The notes beneath the pieces were generated by a model that was not told the DNA's origin, did not search any database, and was given only the letters and a program-made list of their open reading frames with translations. Source: Gerris lacustris (Eukaryota; Arthropoda; Insecta; Hemiptera; Gerridae). Taken from it: a stretch of 64,000 bases of DNA. The stretch lies in contig OX578280.1 in assembly GCA_951217055.1 (NCBI GenBank), positions 14,423,394 to 14,487,393 on the forward strand. The letters are read 5' to 3'. Made by a program: the position numbers and the translations under genes. The first letter of the stretch is position 1. The number at the start of each line of letters is the position of its first letter. This document shows positions 45,206 to 55,345 of the stretch, piece by piece.

Positions 45206-45935
45206 ATTTCTAGCGGATTTCTTGTAAGCAAGATAGCTCTCAAACGAATTTATGTATCAAAATGAAACTTGCACCGAAAAATCAAGCTCGTTGAGATGAG
45301 GATCCCTATTGAAAATGGGATCTTAATGACGTCGTTAACCCCTCCTGATGAGTCAGCAAAGATAAAAAAAAATTCAAAAAATCAAGTGAGGTATCGCTTC
45401 ATATGTTTTTTAGGGTCCTGAATTAAAAAAATTAGTTACCATAGCGATTCGAATAATAATTTAATAATAATAATAATAGTTATAACAACAATTTCTTGCG
45501 GATTTCTTGTAAGCACGATAGCTCTCAAACAAATTTATGTATCAAAATGAAACTTGTACCGAAAAATCAAACTCTTTGAGATGAGGATCCCCACAAAAAA
45601 TGCTATCTTTATGACGTCATTAACCCCTCCTGATGAGTCAGCAAAGATATAAAAAATACAAAAAATCAAGTGAGGTATCGCTTCATACGTTTTTCAGGGT
45701 CCTGAATGAGTTACCAAAAAATGAGTTACCATAACGATTCGAATAATAATTTAATAATAATAATAATAGTTATAACAAAAATTTCTTGTAAGCACGATAG
45801 CTCTCAAACGAATTGATGTATCAAAATGAAACTTGCACCGAAAAATCAAGCTCGTTGAGATGAGGATCCCTATTGAAAATGGGATCTTAATGACGTCATT
45901 AACCCCTCCTGATGAGTCACCAAAGATTTAAAATA
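45206..45935. repeat. Three direct repeats of about 282 bp
   Basis: The word CTTGTAAGCA(A/C)GATAGCTCTC starts at 45221, 45506 and 45785. Each unit includes GAGATGAGGATCCC, TTAACCCCTCCTGATGAGTC and, in the first two, a (TAA)n stretch. The third is cut short. Confidence 0.9.
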
Positions 45936-46216
45936 ATCCTACCGCGGGGTTCCGCAAGACGAGCGAATTTCCATTGGAAATTTGTAGTTCAATGTTGTGC
46001 AGTTTAAACTTCTTTTTAACACCTACGATTATGTTTAACTAAGCAATATTCTAAAAACCCTAATCCAACTAAAATAATTCATTTAAATTATCTTAACTTA
46101 AAATAACACACCCGATGGTAATAGTTATGAAGGAAGTTTAAATTGCACAACATTGAACTACAAATTTCCAATGGAAATTCGCTCGGCTTGCGGAACCCCG
46201 TGGTAGGATTATTTAA
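45935..46216. repeat. Foldback with about 80-bp arms
   Basis: AATAATCCTACCGCGGGGTT and GAGCGAATTTCCATTGGAAA (left) mirror AATTCGCTCGGCTTGCGGAA and CCGTGGTAGGATTATT (right), with about four mismatches over 80 bp. The spacer is about 115 bp. The inner TTTCCATTGGAAA is itself palindromic. Confidence 0.85.
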
Positions 46217-46334
46217 TTATCTTCTCTTTGTATATTTTAATGATTATGTTTCAAGTTTTATTTACAAAGTTTTGCTTGGGTGCTTAATTGAAAATGAACA
46301 AAACAAATTTCATTCATAGCTATCTTATTTTTAG

Positions 46335-46830
46335 GGTCCGTAGCCAAGACGAGGGTTCAAATATCAGGGAACATCTCCGTATTTAACTGTCACTCAATTT
46401 TTACAAACCAATATAATATCTTAAAAACTACGCGTCAAATGTTAATGAAATTTTTATGGTAGGTAATAATTAGCCTATTGTTGGTCCCATATAAGTTTTA
46501 ATCTTCTGCGCCCATTTGTATCTCTATAACATGCCCACAAACATACATTTATTTACACCTATATCTTCAAAAGAACTCATTTGATTGTTATGAATTTTAG
46601 AGGGTTTGGGGTAGAAAGTTAATTTCACCGAATTAATTTCAACCGTCTGCTCGTTTTATCTTTTTCTTAATTGATACTTTAATTCATGTAAAAAATCGAA
46701 ATCATTTTGACATAGAAAAAACGGGGGAAACAATTAAATAACAATTAGACAATAACGGCTTGTAAAAGCATAAAATCAATAAAGTACGTGAGTAATTTAT
46801 GTGCCACGCTAATTATCAGTCTATTTTGAA
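46335..46830 (+). repeat. Family D end joined to family B
   Basis: AGGGTCCGTAGCCAAGACGA at 46335-46354 is a family D end; from 46372 the sequence is family B (ATCAGGGAACATCTCCGTAT) through its right end near 46815. Confidence 0.65.
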
Positions 46831-46839
46831 ATGTGGATT

Positions 46840-47535
46840 GTTTGTCGAAAGCAGTCCTTATGTAGCCCCAGATTAATTTTAAATGTCTGAGCTCTTTAAA
46901 TTTTGCTAATTTGACACTTCAATTAATGTTGAGTACTCGGCCAATTAGCGAGGGATTATCCCCCCCCCCCGTTTTTTAAATCTGTCAAAATTGTATTGCA
47001 GACGGTTGAAATTCACTTCAGGCTATCTTCGGGCTACTTTTGACTTACCATAAGTCGGAGAGCCAACGTGGCCGTGTGGGTTAAACCACGTCTGCTCGGT
47101 CATCACTGAATCATGAGTGGAACGAGACGGGATTCGATTCCTCGCCGTGACGCTCTGATTTATATGGCTCACTATTGATCACATCATACTCGCTGCGGCG
47201 GTACTATGTACAGAGGTATGATGTGTGAAGTGGATGGAACTCTCTACCGCGGGGCGTAAAAAAGGCCTAAGTGATGGCCTTATTGCAAGGTTCGAACAAG
47301 TGGTTCGTCCTAGTAGAAAGTACAAGACTACTACTACTACTACTTGACTTACCATTGTAATTTCATAAAAATCAGATGTGTACTTCGAATATATATGTGT
47401 AAATAAATGTGTGTTTATGCGCATGTTAAAGAGGAACAAATGAGCGCCGAAGGTTGAAACTTATATGGTACCAACAATGGACTAATTATGACCTACTATA
47501 CAAATTTTGTTAATATCAGACGAGTAGTTATTTAG
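46840..47535. repeat. Family B fragments around a SINE
   Basis: 46840-46935 (+), 46975-47051 (-) and 47344-47535 (-). The last two are one reverse copy split by the SINE at 47052-47343. A poly-C run lies at 46960-46971. Confidence 0.6.
47052..47343 (+). mobile_element. tRNA-derived SINE (family N) with 12-bp target duplication
   Basis: Flanked by TTGACTTACCAT at 47040-47051 and 47344-47355. A-box TGGCCGTGTGG at about 47070 and B-box GATTCGATTCC at about 47132 mark a tRNA-like head. A family body and a (TAC)n tail follow. Inserted within a family B copy. Confidence 0.88.
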
Positions 47536-47547
47536 ATTAAAATAATA

Positions 47548-47870
47548 TTATGATTTAAATCAAATTATAATTATTATTAACTACGGGAAACAGATAGTGA
47601 AAAATACACTCCAGCGCCGGGATTTGAACCACGGGTCTCCTGTATGATTTGACTGTCTAAATGTGAATGAATATTGAAAGCTTGGATTCGGGACTAGTTA
47701 TTGATTACGGCAGTAAAAAATCATTCTCCTGCGTAGCTTAGTTGGTAAGAGCATCTGTACTGGAAATACAGGAGACCCGTGGTTTAAATCCCGGCGCTGG
47801 AGTGTATTTTTCACTGTCTGTTTCCCGTAGTTAATAATAATTATAATTTGATTTAAATTAAAATTAAAAT
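47548..47870. repeat. Inverted pair of a tRNA-derived SINE (family M)
   Basis: The right copy has a full tRNA-like head (47727-47801) and a tail TTCACTGTCTGTTTCCCGTA. The left copy (47548-47647) is its reverse and keeps only the second half of the head plus the tail. The intervening 80 bases are unrelated. Confidence 0.75.
47727..47801 (+). tRNA. tRNA-like SINE head, not a functional tRNA
   Basis: 75 bases fold as a tRNA: acceptor TCCTGCG/CGCTGGA with one mismatch, A-box TAGCTTAGTTGG at 47734-47745, anticodon stem CTGTA/TACAG with loop CTGGAAA giving anticodon GGA (Ser-type), B-box GGTTTAAATCC at 47781-47791. The T-stem has mismatches, and a serine tRNA should have a long variable arm whereas this has five bases. 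It is therefore read as a SINE promoter head or tRNA pseudogene. The mirror copy at 47609-47647 keeps a better B-box, GGTTCAAATCC. Confidence 0.6.
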
Positions 47871-47924
47871 TTTCCGTAGTATGCAAACTAACAAAAACTT
47901 AAAAATTGAATTAATAATATTATG

Positions 47925-48245
47925 TTGGTTCGCAAAAATTGAGCGACAGACACACGAAACCAAAAATGTTATCTGATGTCTGAAACTGATTTGTGTGTGT
48001 GAATTTTTAAAATCGGAGACATAAAAAATCTTCCATAAAGTCCCTTCTTCAGAATGATCACATAGCTTCCGTTACCTTCATAAGCTCGGAAGAAAAATCA
48101 AAACAATTTCGACAGATTTAAAAATCGGTGGAAAAATTAAATAATTTTGACAATAATAGGTTGTAAATGCATAAAATCATTAAATTATACGAAATAGGAA
48201 GCGAGGAAGCTATGTGCCACACTAATTGGCAAACTATTTTCTATA
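47925..48245. repeat. Family B fragments
   Basis: 47925-48095 is reverse family B left half (GACAGACACACGAAACCAAA ... TTACCTTCATAAGCTCGGAA). 48100-48240 is a forward right end (GGAAGCTATGTGCCACACTA). Confidence 0.68.
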
Positions 48246-48307
48246 TAAAATCTTATCTGGGTTTAGGATTGAAAGTTCCCTGTTTAATCGTTGCCTCTTC
48301 ATTGTGT

Positions 48308-48932
48308 AGGGTACCTACACTACACAGTGGCGCCTGGTTGGTAGCAGGGCAGGTCACATGTTACCTAGCTAGTTACTTGGTAGAAACACAGTGGAGCCTA
48401 GCTGGTCGCTTACTCGCATACTGGCTTACAGGCCGGACAAATTGACCCGTGCTTCTTTATGGGGACGAACACAGTGGAGCCTGGCAGGTTACCTGGTTGG
48501 GTGCAGTAAGCATAGCAGCAAGCTTGAGGAATTCCTACCTCGATTGTTACATAGCTCTATGGGAAGTAGATTGGCCTCGAATGAGCGTGCTTTAACACTT
48601 TTTCTACATGTCCCTACACAGTGGAGCCTGGTTGGTAGCAGGGCAGGTCGCATGTTACCCAGCTAGTTACCTAGCATGTAGCAGGCCACACACACATTGC
48701 AGCTTGTTTTTAGGTTCAGCGCCCACACTCGAGGCCAATCTACTATGCATAGAGCTATGTAACAATCGAGGTAGGAATTGTTCAAGCTTGCTGCTAAGCT
48801 TACTGCACCCAACCAGGTAACCAGCCAGGCACCACTGTGTTCGTCCCCATAAAGAAGCACGGGTCAATTGTTTCGGCCTGTAAGCGATTATGCGAGTAAG
48901 CGACCAGCTAGGCTCCACTGTGTTCGTACCCT
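48308..48932. mobile_element. Foldback element Y with about 205-bp arms
   Basis: The ends AGGGTAC-CTACACTACACAGTGG and CCACTGTGTTCGTACCCT are inverted. Arms 48388-48590 and 48733-48918 pair along their length (e.g. CTGGTCGCTTACTCGCAT, CCCGTGCTTCTTTATGGGGA, ACCTCGATTGTTACATAGCT). The word ACACAGTGGAGCCTGG is repeated four times in direct orientation on the left side. The ORFs on both strands here are products of the symmetry. Confidence 0.82.
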
Positions 48933-48934
48933 TG

Positions 48935-49600
48935 ACTTCGAGTATATTTCACTTATTTTGTGGGCCTTTTCATAAACAAAACAATTACCTTATTATAAAA
49001 TATGCTAATACCATCTGATAAAGCATTGAAAGCTCAAAATGATTAAATTAGTAATATCTATTATTAATTATAAAAAAATACAAATTTTTCTCAAATTTAA
49101 TCTACCTTTTAAAGTAAAAGACGAAATTCTTTGCTTAAATAATCTTTTTTCTTCTTCATAAAATATGAAAGTTTCAAACAGTTTAATTTTATCCGTCAAA
49201 ATTCCCTTTAACCCTATTTCATTTTTAATAAGGATTTCTGTCTCAACAGCTACTTTGGTTGACTGAAAAATAAATATTAACAACTAACCTAAAAACTTTT
49301 AACTTTAGTCTAAACATTTCTAAATTTAAACACTTAAACTTATAAATATTGAGCGTGAACTTTGTTTCCAAATATTTTTAATTGAATGAATAATTTTAGT
49401 ATTAAATTGAACCTTAACTTTTAATGGTTTACGAGATAAAATTAAGAAGATAAATGTAAAATTTTAAAATTTAGGATTAAATATAGTAAAAACGGTTTTT
49501 AGTTAACAAACTATAATAAACTTAGCTCTTTATGTGATTCTCATTTCCATTTTATATTAATTATTTAAGTAAACAGCTGATTTATTACTAAGCCAGATTG
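48935..49600. other. AT-rich sequence, no feature recognised
   Basis: No supported gene. A 71-codon minus ORF at 49068 has no motif. Confidence 0.35.
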
Positions 49601-49711
49601 TTACTTTTCTGGATGTCCAGAAGATAGCGTGCAAAAAAGTGTCTGACTAACATCAAGCTAAAATTTTGTGTTTAAGTTGATATTTTAGAGCTTTTTACGA
49701 ATATGCGGTCG

Positions 49712-49740
49712 GCTAAGTTCGTCTTCGGGACGAACTTAGC
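49712..49740. repeat. Perfect 12-bp stem hairpin
   Basis: GCTAAGTTCGTC - TTCGG - GACGAACTTAGC, a perfect stem with a five-base loop. Confidence 0.9.
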
Positions 49741-49762
49741 TATTTAACTGTGTATGCATTTA

Positions 49763-50389
49763 AAAAAATCGGTCCGAGACAACTCAGACAAACTTTCTCA
49801 TATAAAAGTTCATAATTACTTAGCCCAGTTTGTTCTATTTATTAGTTTTCTTACGTACATTTGATTATTACTGAACATTTCATCAAAATGTACCATAAAA
49901 ATAACTTTTCCTGAGCGGGGAATCGAACCCGGGCTCTCTAAGTCCGCGTTGTAAGCAATTTTCTCAGGAACTAGATTTTTCCCGGGAAAACGGATTATAT
50001 CGTTAGATTCGTATTTAAATGGACTATATTTTAGAATTTTTTAATCAAAATCGTCGGAACCGTTTTCGAGAAATAATTTTTTTTCACGTTTTTTCAGAGT
50101 TTTTGGGAGGTAGCGCCCCTAAATTTGGAGCTAAAATTCATTTCTCGATTTCGCCTCGGGGTATGATTTTTCTGAACATGTATGCCAAATTTCGTCAAAA
50201 TCGGCCTAGTAGTTTAGGCTCCAGGCGTCTGCACAGACGACTGACAGACGACAGACAGACAGACGACAGACAGACATTTTTTAAAAACCACTTTTTTGGA
50301 CTCAGGGGACCTCAAAACGTGTAAATCCATCAAAATCTCAAAATCGAATTTTCGCGCCATCACAATACTTTCTCTTTATATGAGAAAGT
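49763..50389 (-). mobile_element. Family C element, reverse
   Basis: Well preserved: AAAAAATCGGTCCGAGACAA at the left, TTTATATGAGAAAGT at the right, B-box in reverse GGAATCGAACC at about 49918-49928, GACAGACGACAGACAGACAG tract at 50250. Confidence 0.82.
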
Positions 50390-50502
50390 AAAAAGGAAAA
50401 AAAAATTGGAGAGCAGCCATATACCGTCCATTTTGGTGGACTTTGTAATGTTAATGATCCTGAGTACCAAATTAGTCAGTAGACCCAAAATCAAGTTGAT
50501 AT

Positions 50503-50795
50503 TAGTTTTTTTTTATTCCGGGGGGCTTTTTACACCTGAAGATGCAGGCCACTTAGGTGTGCCCATACATCAAACCCGGGTTAGGGACCGAAATCTTCAC
50601 ACGGTAGTGTGAAGATATGGTCGTCAACCATGACTCTCCTCCTAGTTGTATTACAACCAGGAGTGCCATCGTCATGGTTTCCAGGCCGAAACCTGGTGGC
50701 GCTACTCTTTCGAGGAGCTTCCCTCTTGTTTAAACAATGCTGGGTGGACATTGAGTGGGGGGGGGGCTGGTCCGGGAATCGAACCCCTATTAGTT
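50503..50795 (-). mobile_element. SINE (family O), reverse
   Basis: Reverse copy of the SINE at 2968: GGCTTTTTACACCTGAAGAT, CCAGGCCGAAACCTGGTGGC. Its 5' side (right) reaches a B-box GGTTCGATTCC at about 50775-50785; the A-box side is not recognisable. A run of 10 G lies at 50757-50767. Confidence 0.75.
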
Positions 50796-51139
50796 TGTTA
50801 CTTGATCAATTAATTACTGCTTTGGTTTGGAGTAATATTTTAATAACTAACCTTTTCAAATGCCTATTGCCAAGCTATGTCCTTCAGACAAACTTAGCAG
50901 ACCACATATTCTTAAAAGGCACCAAAAGATTAATCACAAAATTATAGCTTGATGTTAGACACTTTTTTGCCCGCTTACAGGACTGTTCTTATTCTTGTTG
51001 GTTAGATAACTTTTTTGGTTCCATGTGTTAACTGCAATAATTCGCGGAAAGATTAGCTGATGTTAATTTTAGCCAGATCTTGACTAGATTATGATTATTT
51101 TTGTTGTACGATCACCGTGATTGTATTGATACACCCAGT

Positions 51140-51535
51140 GGAGTAATATGTCCGGGCTTTAGGATTATCTCTTCTTTTACCTGTTGATAAGAGTTTTCCA
51201 TGTTCCAGATGGCCTAAACCCATATTTTTCGTTGTAATACCGTAACCTGTGACTGAGACCTTGTGATTCTCGAAACGAATAAGATTTCTTCACTCTTCTG
51301 AATGCTACGCGATCTACCAACTACGTAGCCCCATCGTAGTAATATGTTCCGGTTTTAGGATTACTTTGTCTTTTACCTGTTGATTAGAGGTTCCCATGTT
51401 CCAAATAGCATAAACCCATCTTTTCCGTTGTAATACCGTAACCCGTCACTAAAAGAATGTCTCAGTGACAGGTTACGGCAATTCTCGAAACAAATAAAAT
51501 TTCCTCACTCTTCTGAAAGCTATACCAATACAGTT
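51140..51535. repeat. Two diverged 196-bp direct repeats
   Basis: GTAATATGT(T)CCGG...TTTTAGGATTA, CTTTTACCTGTTGAT and CGTTGTAATACCGTAACC occur at 51143 and again from 51339, with extra sequence (GTGACAGGTTACGG, an inverted copy of CCGTAACCxGTCAC) in the second. Confidence 0.8.
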
Positions 51536-52120
51536 TTCGGCATTCTTGACTGCCCTAGTATGCTCTTATTATCGTGTTGGTCCAATTAATGATTTATCGT
51601 AACTGCAAGGGATTTTCTCGTACTAGTACTCGTAGGGATTTTCTTTAGTTTTGGTTAAGTGTGCATCAATGAGCCTAGAAGCCTCTAGGTGATAGATCCA
51701 CTGGAATATGTTGTTGCAAGCTCATGTTTGCAGAGGTTTCTTGATGTTTTGACAGTAATACTTTTGATGTAGGGGAGGTCGGCTTTTCTTGCTGTCCATT
51801 GAGTTTCATTTCTTTGAACGACTCTACCGATGTCTGAACCTTTGAACTTGCTTTTAGAAAGCGCTTGGTTAATATGTTCTTTTCCCTCTTTACAGGAATC
51901 CTTTTATGACCAATTTTGTTTCATGGATACAGAGAAACTGTCTCTCCTCATAAAACGATACTTGTTTATTTATCAAAGCAGCTTTTGGCTTTTATAAAGC
52001 TATCATCAATGCCGATTATGTAACAACTAAAGTTACGTTTGATGCAGGAGCTTCTATTGGTGTGATCTTAAAGGAATAACAAAAATTGTCTCTCCACGTA
52101 AAAGAAACTCGTTTATTAAA

Positions 52121-52160
52121 CGTAACAGCTTTCTGCCTCATAAGGCCATCATCAGTACCA
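52121..52160 (-). ncRNA. Hammerhead-like motif (Penelope-type), minus
   Basis: In reverse: CTGATGA, hairpin TGGCCTTATGAGGCA, then GAAA followed by GCTGTTACG. All conserved core bases CUGAUGA and GAAA are present. The cleavage-site strand was not verified. Confidence 0.5.
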
Positions 52161-52331
52161 ATTGAGGAAAACATTGAGTTACTTTAAAAAGAAATAATAA
52201 TTAGTGAGAGGTGAGTCTATGTCATATCTAAAAGAGATTTTTGTTTAACTAGAGCTACATTTAGAATAATATAAAGGGATGAGTCTTATAATGTTGGATT
52301 CCAATGAAACTCTACTTCTTCGATAACTGAC

Positions 52332-52363
52332 ACTGATGATGACTTTATAAAAGCCGAAATGTG
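52332..52363 (+). ncRNA. Hammerhead-like motif (Penelope-type), plus
   Basis: CTGATGA, hairpin TGACTTTATAAAAGCC with one mismatch, then GAAA and TGTGTTTTG. Confidence 0.5.
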
Positions 52364-52774
52364 TTTTGATAAATAAACAAATATTATTTTACGTGGAGAG
52401 ACAGTTTCTTCGTATCAATTGTAATGACCTTCATCAACGCATTTATTCCTGATTTGTTTTTTAACTCCTAGTGTTAAGAAGTAGCTATGTTTTCTGTTAG
52501 CATCAATGAATCCTTTGAATTTAATGTTGTCAGCTGAAATCATGCTTATCACATCTCTCTCCTCCGTCACTTCTATCCCCTCCAATAACCTCTGAATATC
52601 CTTGAAACCCATATTCCAATACCCAATCACTCATGTTCCAAACTTAGTGATTTACAGTCCACGTCTAACCTTTCAATTCCGAACCTAGTACAGTTCAACA
52701 ATTCACCTCCACACCTCGTTGTGTTTTTCTTGTTCCAATATAACTTTATCGTCCTCCACTTGTAAACAATCCTA

Positions 52775-52985
52775 TCCTGAGCGGCCGGTAAAGTTCCATT
52801 TTACAGCCCTGGAGCCTGTAAAAATGCATGCTTTATCTTTACAAGGCTAGTAGTTCGAGAAGCGGCCGCTTACTGGCCCCGGCGCGGCGTAAAAGAAGCG
52901 CTAGTAGTTCTCAGGCTGCTAGTTCGAGAAGCAGCCGCTTCCTGGCCGCGGCGTGCAGGAAGCGCTAGTAGTTCTCATCGTCAGC
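52775..52985. repeat. GC-rich tandem palindromic repeat
   Basis: Two units of about 66 bp: CTAGTAGTTCGAGAAGCGGC ... GAAGCGCTAGTAGTTCTC and a diverged second unit. Each contains GAAGCGGCCGCTT-type palindromes. It sits in AT-rich DNA and may be the interior of an element of the G-J type. Confidence 0.7.
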
Positions 52986-53134
52986 TGTTCAATTAGTAAC
53001 AATCAATATTTTTATAACTGCGGTTTGTTTTGGTACTGATGTAACCTTAATATGCATTTATTGTTTTGAAGATTACGGCAAAATAGTTTGCATGTTTAGT
53101 AATTAGTTTACATGTGGTGGGCGATAAAAAAGTG

Positions 53135-53250
53135 TAAGCACCACGAGAGCATTAAGTGCCATGACAGGCCTCGGGCGTTAAACTCAGTCGTGCTTTCAAA
53201 CTTCGCCCTCGGCCTGTAATAACGCCCTTACTGCTCTAGGTACGTAAATA
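53135..53250. repeat. GC-rich inverted repeat
   Basis: ACAGGCCTCGGGCGTTA is mirrored by CGCCCTCGGCCTGTAATAAC; resembles the palindrome block of family K. Confidence 0.6.
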
Positions 53251-54269
53251 GCTATTACATTCCATAGTGTGTTTTGATTATTGAGTGTCAATTGACCCAA
53301 CCGTTACCCCTAGGATACACTATACTAATTAATACTTGTTAACTAAAATATACTAGTTACATTAATATATTAAATTGATTTACCAAAGAGATTAGACATG
53401 TTCTAGCATAGTAAAGAAGCAAATACGAAGTGAGGAAATAAAAGAAATAATTAGCTAATTTTCATGGCCTAAATAGGATATTAATCCTTTTAATATTCCT
53501 GCTGCATAAATATAATTAAAGAAATGATAACAAACTTTCTGAGTATAATGATAAATAATAAAATTTGAAAAAATAAAAGGAAAGGAGAGAGAAAGTTACT
53601 TTCTATTTTACTTTTTGAGAAAATAATAATAATAATCTAATGATTTTTAATCGTTTTCAATCTTAAAAAAAATAATAAAATAAAAGAAAAGGAATTGTTT
53701 TTGAAATAAATGAAGCGAGACTACAGTTTTATTTTATTTAAAAAATATATAGGGAAAGAGTTTGAAATATACAGAGTAAAAACCACTTTGTAAACAAAGT
53801 ATGAAAAGTTGAAAGAGAAAACAAGGCCTGTTTTTCCTATTGTATTTTCTTTTATGAGAAAATAAATCATGGAAGAGTTGAAAGTCTGTTTTTGTGGTTG
53901 GGTGTGGTATAGTTTGTCCGAATTTTATGCTTGTTTAGCGTTGGAATTTTTAAAGGGGGGGTTTAAGGGGTGGGGGTGTAAGGTTTTTACAAGGGTGAGG
54001 TGAAGGTTACTGAACGGTGTTAACAATGAATAAAAGGTTTCCCCTGCTGATTTATTGAGCGGAAGAGTTAAAATGAGAGGTAGGTTATGTGGAGAGTTTG
54101 CGAGAGGTTATTTTAAAAAAGAAAAGGGCGAAGGGTTTGAAAATTAGAACCTTACTGTGGTTTTTGGTGAGAAGAGAATTTTAAAATTAACTTCTGTTTT
54201 CTTTATAATGTTTTTTGTTTTACTTTCTTAACCTGACTAGGGGTTTTCAGGGGGAAATTATTGCGTTGC
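53251..54269. other. AT-rich sequence, no feature recognised
   Basis: Purine-rich stretches (53560-53600, 53940-54120) but no ORF or family match. Confidence 0.4.
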
Positions 54270-54380
54270 CGAAGATACTACCATCTTTTTCCAATTTTTA
54301 CCTTTTTAAATTGTATTTATCCCTCTTCTAATTTTTACCTTTTTAAAATTTATGTATCCCCCTTCTAATTTATACCTTTT
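54270..54380. repeat. 38-bp minisatellite, left part
   Basis: Three diverged units of type TTTTTACCTTTTTAAAATTT-ATGTATCCCCCTTCTAAT, broken by the family Q insertion at 54381 and continued at 55211. Confidence 0.8.
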
Positions 54381-55210
54381 GGAACGAAGTTCCTTATGGC
54401 ACGTTCAGGAGCCCGGGAGTGAATCCGAAAACAACGACCAAAATCACCGTCACACAATCACCGTCACGCAAAATCCGTCACGAAATCTACAGATGACGAT
54501 AACTTAAGTAAAAGATCACCGAGTTAGATGAAATTTAGTACACATGTTCATTTTACGAATGCCCAGGCTGAGTTCGTCGGAAAACGTTATCCGCCCAAGC
54601 GTTCACGTGCAACGACGCGTAAACGTAAGCTTCAAAAGACGGGAAAAAGTTTTATGAAGGAAGCCTGTTACTTGACTTGTTTTGATTATTTTTGTTATAT
54701 ATGTCAAAAATTTCACTTTGGTTTGTAAATAAATAAAATATAATCATGTAAAATTTCAACCTGATACAAGCAGAAGCTGTAGAGTAGGGAAGAGATATAT
54801 TTTATAATATTTTAAATTAATTGGCCGGGTAGGTAGAAAACAGTCCTATTTCAATCCAAACTCCTTTAACAAACATACTCTTTCACTATAAACTCATCAT
54901 GATCAACTTGTTTCTTATATTTAATATATTTATATTTTATAGTAAGACTTTTAATTTATAGTAAGATTTATATTTATAGTAAGACGCTTGATTTAATTAT
55001 ACAAATAATGATTTTCTTTTAATTTTGCCTTAACTCTGCCAGGTACAAACAGTTCGTTACTTTCAATTTTGTCTCTTTTCTAACTCCGCCATGTATAAGT
55101 AGTTAGCAATGTATACGTACTTAGTAGCAGTGTGATTTTATAATTTATATTTAATGAAAAATGAAAGGAACTTGGTTCTTACCGGGTGTCCCGCGACACC
55201 ACCCGTATTT
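54381..55210 (+). mobile_element. Family Q element inserted in the minisatellite
   Basis: Starts GGAACGAAGTTCCTTATGGC and ends with CTTACCGGGTGTCCCGCGAC, then ACCACCCGTATTT. The middle is the right half of family A (GACGATAACTTAAGTAAAAG, CACATGTTCATTTTACGAAT). The reverse copy at 61376-62050 fixes both ends. Confidence 0.75.
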
Positions 55211-55345
55211 TTTTTTAAATTGTATGTATCCCACTTCTAATTTTTACCTTTTTAAAATGTATGTATCCCCCTTCTAATTTTTATTTTTTGAAAATGTATG
55301 TATCCCTCTTCTAATTTTTACCTTTTTAAATTGTATGTACAATGT
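55211..55345. repeat. 38-bp minisatellite, right part
   Basis: About 3.5 units continuing the array left of family Q. Confidence 0.8.

Larger units (their letters stand above)
45030..46216. repeat. Family F: tandem block plus foldback
   Basis: Begins with TTAGCGAATTTCTGGAAAAA and a (TA)n hairpin region, followed by three 280-bp direct repeats and a terminal foldback with 80-bp arms. All segments share AGCGAATTT-type words, so they may be parts of one large non-autonomous element. Confidence 0.6.
49628..50974. mobile_element. Outer element (family R) containing C and a SINE
   Basis: GTGCAAAAAAGTGTCTGACT then ACATCAAGCTAAAATTTTGTG (49628-49670) is mirrored at 50934-50970 (CACAAAATTATAGCTTGATG, TTAGACACTTTTTTGC). 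Between the ends lie a family C element and SINE O, both nested. A 12-bp-stem hairpin is at 49712-49740. Confidence 0.6.
51700..52640 (-). pseudogene. Penelope-like element remnants with three terminal-repeat fragments
   Basis: The minus strand at 51810-51730 reads NETQWTARKADLPYIKSITV, the KADLPYIKG-type motif found after the RT domain of Penelope-like elements, as in the copy at 62100-63180. Between 51930 and 52410 three terminal fragments carry a TTTAATAAACGAGTTTC/TAAATAAACAAG box, CTTTTATAAAG stem and ACGTGGAGAGACA box: 51935-52030 (-), 52085-52230 (-), 52325-52410 (+). Two keep a full hammerhead-like core. A 71-codon minus frame at 52415-52630 could be the neighbouring coding end but shows no clear motif. 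Confidence 0.55.

Noticed and set aside
45340..45920. Hammerhead ribozyme in family F (CTGATGAGTC)
   Set aside because: CTGATGA is present in all three repeats but the required GAAA is missing (CAAAGA instead) and no stem II forms.
47727..47801. Functional tRNA-Ser(GGA) gene
   Set aside because: Short variable arm and mismatched T-stem; mirrored partial copy and SINE-type tail indicate a tRNA-derived repeat.
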